From CADEFQ01 sp035433705 (GTDB lineage Bacteria; Pseudomonadota; Gammaproteobacteria; Steroidobacterales; Steroidobacteraceae): DNA of 64,000 nucleotides. Both the position numbers and the translations under genes were made by a program. The stretch is taken from NCBI GenBank assembly GCA_035433705.1, contig DAORVK010000006.1:1-64000 (forward strand). Reading direction: 5' to 3'. The notes under the pieces were generated by a model. It made no database searches, was not told the origin of the DNA, and saw nothing but the letters and a program-made list of their open reading frames with translations. Positions 61,779 to 64,000 of this stretch are shown piece after piece. Within the stretch, counting starts at the first letter, position 1; each line of letters opens with the position of its first letter.

Positions 61779-62639
61779 ATGGCCGGCACGAAGGAAATCC
61801 GCACGAAGATCACGAGTGTGAAGAGCACTCAGAAGATCACCAAGGCGATGCAGATGGTCGCGACGAGCAAGATGCGTCGCGCCCAGGACCGCATGCGCCT
61901 CGCGCGCCCGTACGCGGAGAAGATGCGCGCGACGATCGGCCACCTGACCGAGGCAAACCCGGACTACCGCCACCCGTTCATGGTGACGCGCGAGCCGAAG
62001 TCGATCGGCATCATCGTGATCTCGACCGACCGCGGCCTCTGCGGCGGGCTGAACGCGAACATCTTCAAGAACACGATCTACCTGCTGCGCGAGTGGCAGC
62101 AGAAGGGCGCGGAGGTGAGCCTGTGCCTGGTCGGCTCGAAGGGGCTCGGCTTTTTCCGCCGGCTCGGCCTGCCGATCCTCGCGAACATCTCACATCTCGG
62201 CGACCGGCCGCATGTGAAGGACCTGATCGGCACCGTCAAGGTGATGCTCGACGCGTACCGCGAGGGCAGGATCGACCGGCTCTTCCTGGTGAACGCGCAC
62301 TTCGTCAACACGATGACCCAGAAGCCGGTGGTCGAGCAGCTGCTGCCGGTCGAGGCGGTCGGCTCGGGCGACCTCGCCGGGCACTGGGACTACATCTACG
62401 AGCCGAGCGCCGCCGGGATTCTCGATGGCGTGCTGATGCGCTACATCGAGTCGCAGGTGTATCGCGGTGCGGTGGAGAACGTGGCGTCCGAAATGGCCGC
62501 GCGCATGGTTGCGATGAAGGCCGCGTCGGACAACGCGGGCAAGCTGATCAACGAGCTGCAGCTCATCTACAACAAGGCTCGGCAAGCAGCGATCACCAAA
62601 GAGCTCGCCGAGATCGTCGGCGGAGCGGCGGCAGTCTGA
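61779..62639 (+). CDS. atpG: ATP synthase F1 subunit gamma
   Basis: The 286-residue central-stalk subunit has the N-terminal coiled-coil IRTKITSVKSTQKITKAMQMV and the C-terminal one MKAASDNAGKLINELQLIYNKARQA (both in part), plus STDRGLCGGLNAN. It rotates inside F1. The gene starts 10 bp after atpA. Confidence 0.97.
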   Translation: MAGTKEIRTKITSVKSTQKITKAMQMVATSKMRRAQDRMRLARPYAEKMRATIGHLTEANPDYRHPFMVTREPKSIGIIVISTDRGLCGGLNANIFKNTIYLLREWQQKGAEVSLCLVGSKGLGFFRRLGLPILANISHLGDRPHVKDLIGTVKVMLDAYREGRIDRLFLVNAHFVNTMTQKPVVEQLLPVEAVGSGDLAGHWDYIYEPSAAGILDGVLMRYIESQVYRGAVENVASEMAARMVAMKAASDNAGKLINELQLIYNKARQAAITKELAEIVGGAAAV

Positions 62640-62653
62640 CAAGGATTATGACT

Positions 62654-64000
62654 ATGGCTACGGGCAAGATTACCCAGATCATCGGCGCGGTCATCGACGT
62701 GGAGTTTCCGCGCGAATCGATTCCGCAGGTCTACGAGGCGCTGAAGCTCGCGGACGCGGACCTCACGCTTGAGGTGCAGCAGCAGCTCGGCGACGGCGTC
62801 GTGCGTACGATCGCCATGGGCTCCTCGGAAGGCCTGAAGCGCGGCCTTGCGGTCACACCGACCGGCAAGCCGATTTCGGTACCGGTGGGCGCGGCGACCC
62901 TCGGACGCATCATGGACGTGCTCGGCGCACCGCAGGACAACCGCGGTCCGGTGAACGCGAAGGAACACTGGTCGATCCACCGCCCCGCGCCGTCGTACGA
63001 CGAGCAGGCGGGCGGCCGCGACCTGCTGGCCACCGGCATCAAGGTCATCGACCTTCTCGTGCCGTTCGCGAAGGGCGGCAAGGTCGGCCTCTTCGGTGGC
63101 GCGGGCGTCGGCAAGACCGTCAACATGCTCGAGCTGATCAACAACATCGCCAAGCAGTACAGCGGTCTGTCGGTATTTGCCGGCGTCGGCGAACGCACCC
63201 GTGAGGGCAACGACTTCTACCACGAGATGGCGGAGTCGGGCGTCATCGACCTCGAGAAGCTCGAGAACTCGAAGGTCGCGATGGTGTACGGCCAGATGAA
63301 CGAACCGCCGGGCAATCGCCTGCGCGTCGCGCTCACCGGTCTCACGATGGCCGAGTACTTCCGTGACGAAGTGCGCCCGGATGGCGGCAAGGGCCGCGAC
63401 GTATTGTTCTTTGTGGACAACATCTACCGTTACACGCTCGCCGGCACCGAAGTGTCGGCGCTGCTCGGCCGCATGCCGTCGGCGGTGGGCTATCAGCCGA
63501 CCCTGGCCGAGGAAATGGGCGTGCTGCAGGAGCGCATCACCTCGACCAAGACCGGTTCGATCACCTCGATCCAGGCCGTGTACGTGCCCGCGGACGACCT
63601 GACCGACCCCTCGCCCGCCACGACCTTTGCGCACCTCGATGCGACGGTGGTGCTGTCGCGCCAGATCGCCGCGCTCGGCATCTACCCCGCCGTCGACCCG
63701 CTCGACTCGACGAGCCGCCAGCTCGACCCGCTGGTCGTCGGCGAGGAGCACTACAATACTGCGCGCAGCGTGCAGGCCGTATTGCAGCGCTACAAGGAGC
63801 TGCAGGACATCATCGCGATCCTCGGCATGGACGAGCTGTCCGAAGAGGACAAGCTCACCGTGTTCCGCGCGCGCAAGATCCAGCGCTTCCTGTCGCAGCC
63901 GTTCAACGTCGCGAAGGTGTTCACCGGCCAGGACGGCAAGATCGTCTCGCTGAAGGACACGATCCGCGGCTTCAAGGGCATCCTGGCGGGCGAATTCGAC
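62654..64000 (+). CDS. atpD: ATP synthase F1 subunit beta, 3' end beyond window
   Basis: 449 residues are visible of about 460. The catalytic P-loop is GGAGVGKTVNMLELI, followed by GERTREGNDFYHEM (catalytic Glu region), YRYTLAGTEVSALLGRMPSAVGYQPTLA (in part) and ITSTKTGSITSIQAVYVPADD. Of two nearby ATGs (62648 and 62654), the second is 8 nt from AAGGA and gives the usual MATGKITQ start. atpC should follow outside the window. Confidence 0.97.
   Translation, partial: MATGKITQIIGAVIDVEFPRESIPQVYEALKLADADLTLEVQQQLGDGVVRTIAMGSSEGLKRGLAVTPTGKPISVPVGAATLGRIMDVLGAPQDNRGPVNAKEHWSIHRPAPSYDEQAGGRDLLATGIKVIDLLVPFAKGGKVGLFGGAGVGKTVNMLELINNIAKQYSGLSVFAGVGERTREGNDFYHEMAESGVIDLEKLENSKVAMVYGQMNEPPGNRLRVALTGLTMAEYFRDEVRPDGGKGRDVLFFVDNIYRYTLAGTEVSALLGRMPSAVGYQPTLAEEMGVLQERITSTKTGSITSIQAVYVPADDLTDPSPATTFAHLDATVVLSRQIAALGIYPAVDPLDSTSRQLDPLVVGEEHYNTARSVQAVLQRYKELQDIIAILGMDELSEEDKLTVFRARKIQRFLSQPFNVAKVFTGQDGKIVSLKDTIRGFKGILAGEFD

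Overview
The window is a high-GC, very gene-dense chromosomal segment from a gammaproteobacterium. Supporting signs are the two-gene glyQ/glyS synthetase, a glnA-DUF4124-ntrB-ntrC locus with an NtrC site and a sigma-54 promoter, the secB-gpsA-grxC-rhodanese-envC-ctpA neighbourhood, tatABC, and rsmG-parA-parB running into the atp operon. The mixture of TonB receptor, PvdQ-like acylase, SDR enzymes, sulfotransferase and DUF1214 protein resembles Steroidobacterales/Nevskiales-type environmental bacteria; that placement is inference. Two runs of exactly 100 N (38342-38441 and 46682-46781) show that this is a draft scaffold. No rRNA, tRNA, CRISPR array, transposase or prophage was seen.

Layout. 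1-6202: the end of a glutathione S-transferase, a small retropepsin-like protein, glyQS on the minus strand, and fadH. 6225-11257: an accessory cassette of SDR, sulfotransferase, SDR, DUF1214 protein and an unknown protein. 11254-17176: PvdQ-like acylase and TonB receptor, divergent from a Tat-type M19 dipeptidase. 17202-18990: fatty acid desaturase and a vapBC-like toxin-antitoxin pair. 19002-23749: nitrogen regulation, with operator and enhancer sites, glnA, a DUF4124 protein and ntrBC. 23779-28747: MscS channel, orphan spermidine/putrescine-type binding protein, pyrD, trmL and a dicarboxylate symporter. 28701-36505: gpsA, secB, grxC, an inactive-looking rhodanese, envC, a GGDEF-EAL protein, ctpA and a DedA protein. 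36641-39842: small membrane and SRPBCC proteins, a DMT exporter and a GFA enzyme. 39839-45763: a peptide-use block with an OPT transporter, an unknown protein, an M2 peptidase lipoprotein and a POT transporter. 45862-48612: tatABC, dtd and a dihaem cytochrome c. 48599-54992: S9 peptidase, MBL hydrolase, acrylyl-CoA reductase-like enzyme, 2-methylcitrate synthase and dehydratase. 55010-64000: rsmG, parAB and atpIBEFHAGD, with atpD cut by the window end.

The genes form several working units. NtrBC and glnA form a classical nitrogen circuit with visible cis sites. OPT, POT and the M2 peptidase look like a peptide-scavenging module. The acylase, receptor and dipeptidase look like a module for cleaving an exogenous acylated amide or peptide. 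AcuI-like reductase, PrpC and PrpD suggest propionyl/acryloyl-CoA disposal.

The most unusual signals are not genes. Ten genes have a TANNNT -10-like hexamer only 5-8 nt before an ATG start, which predicts leaderless mRNAs. A 75-bp palindrome with perfect 34-bp arms lies between parB and the atp operon. A 42-bp dyad lies in the sulfotransferase/SDR divergent region, and a consensus CRP-type site lies before the GGDEF-EAL gene. Many convergent genes overlap at their 3' ends.
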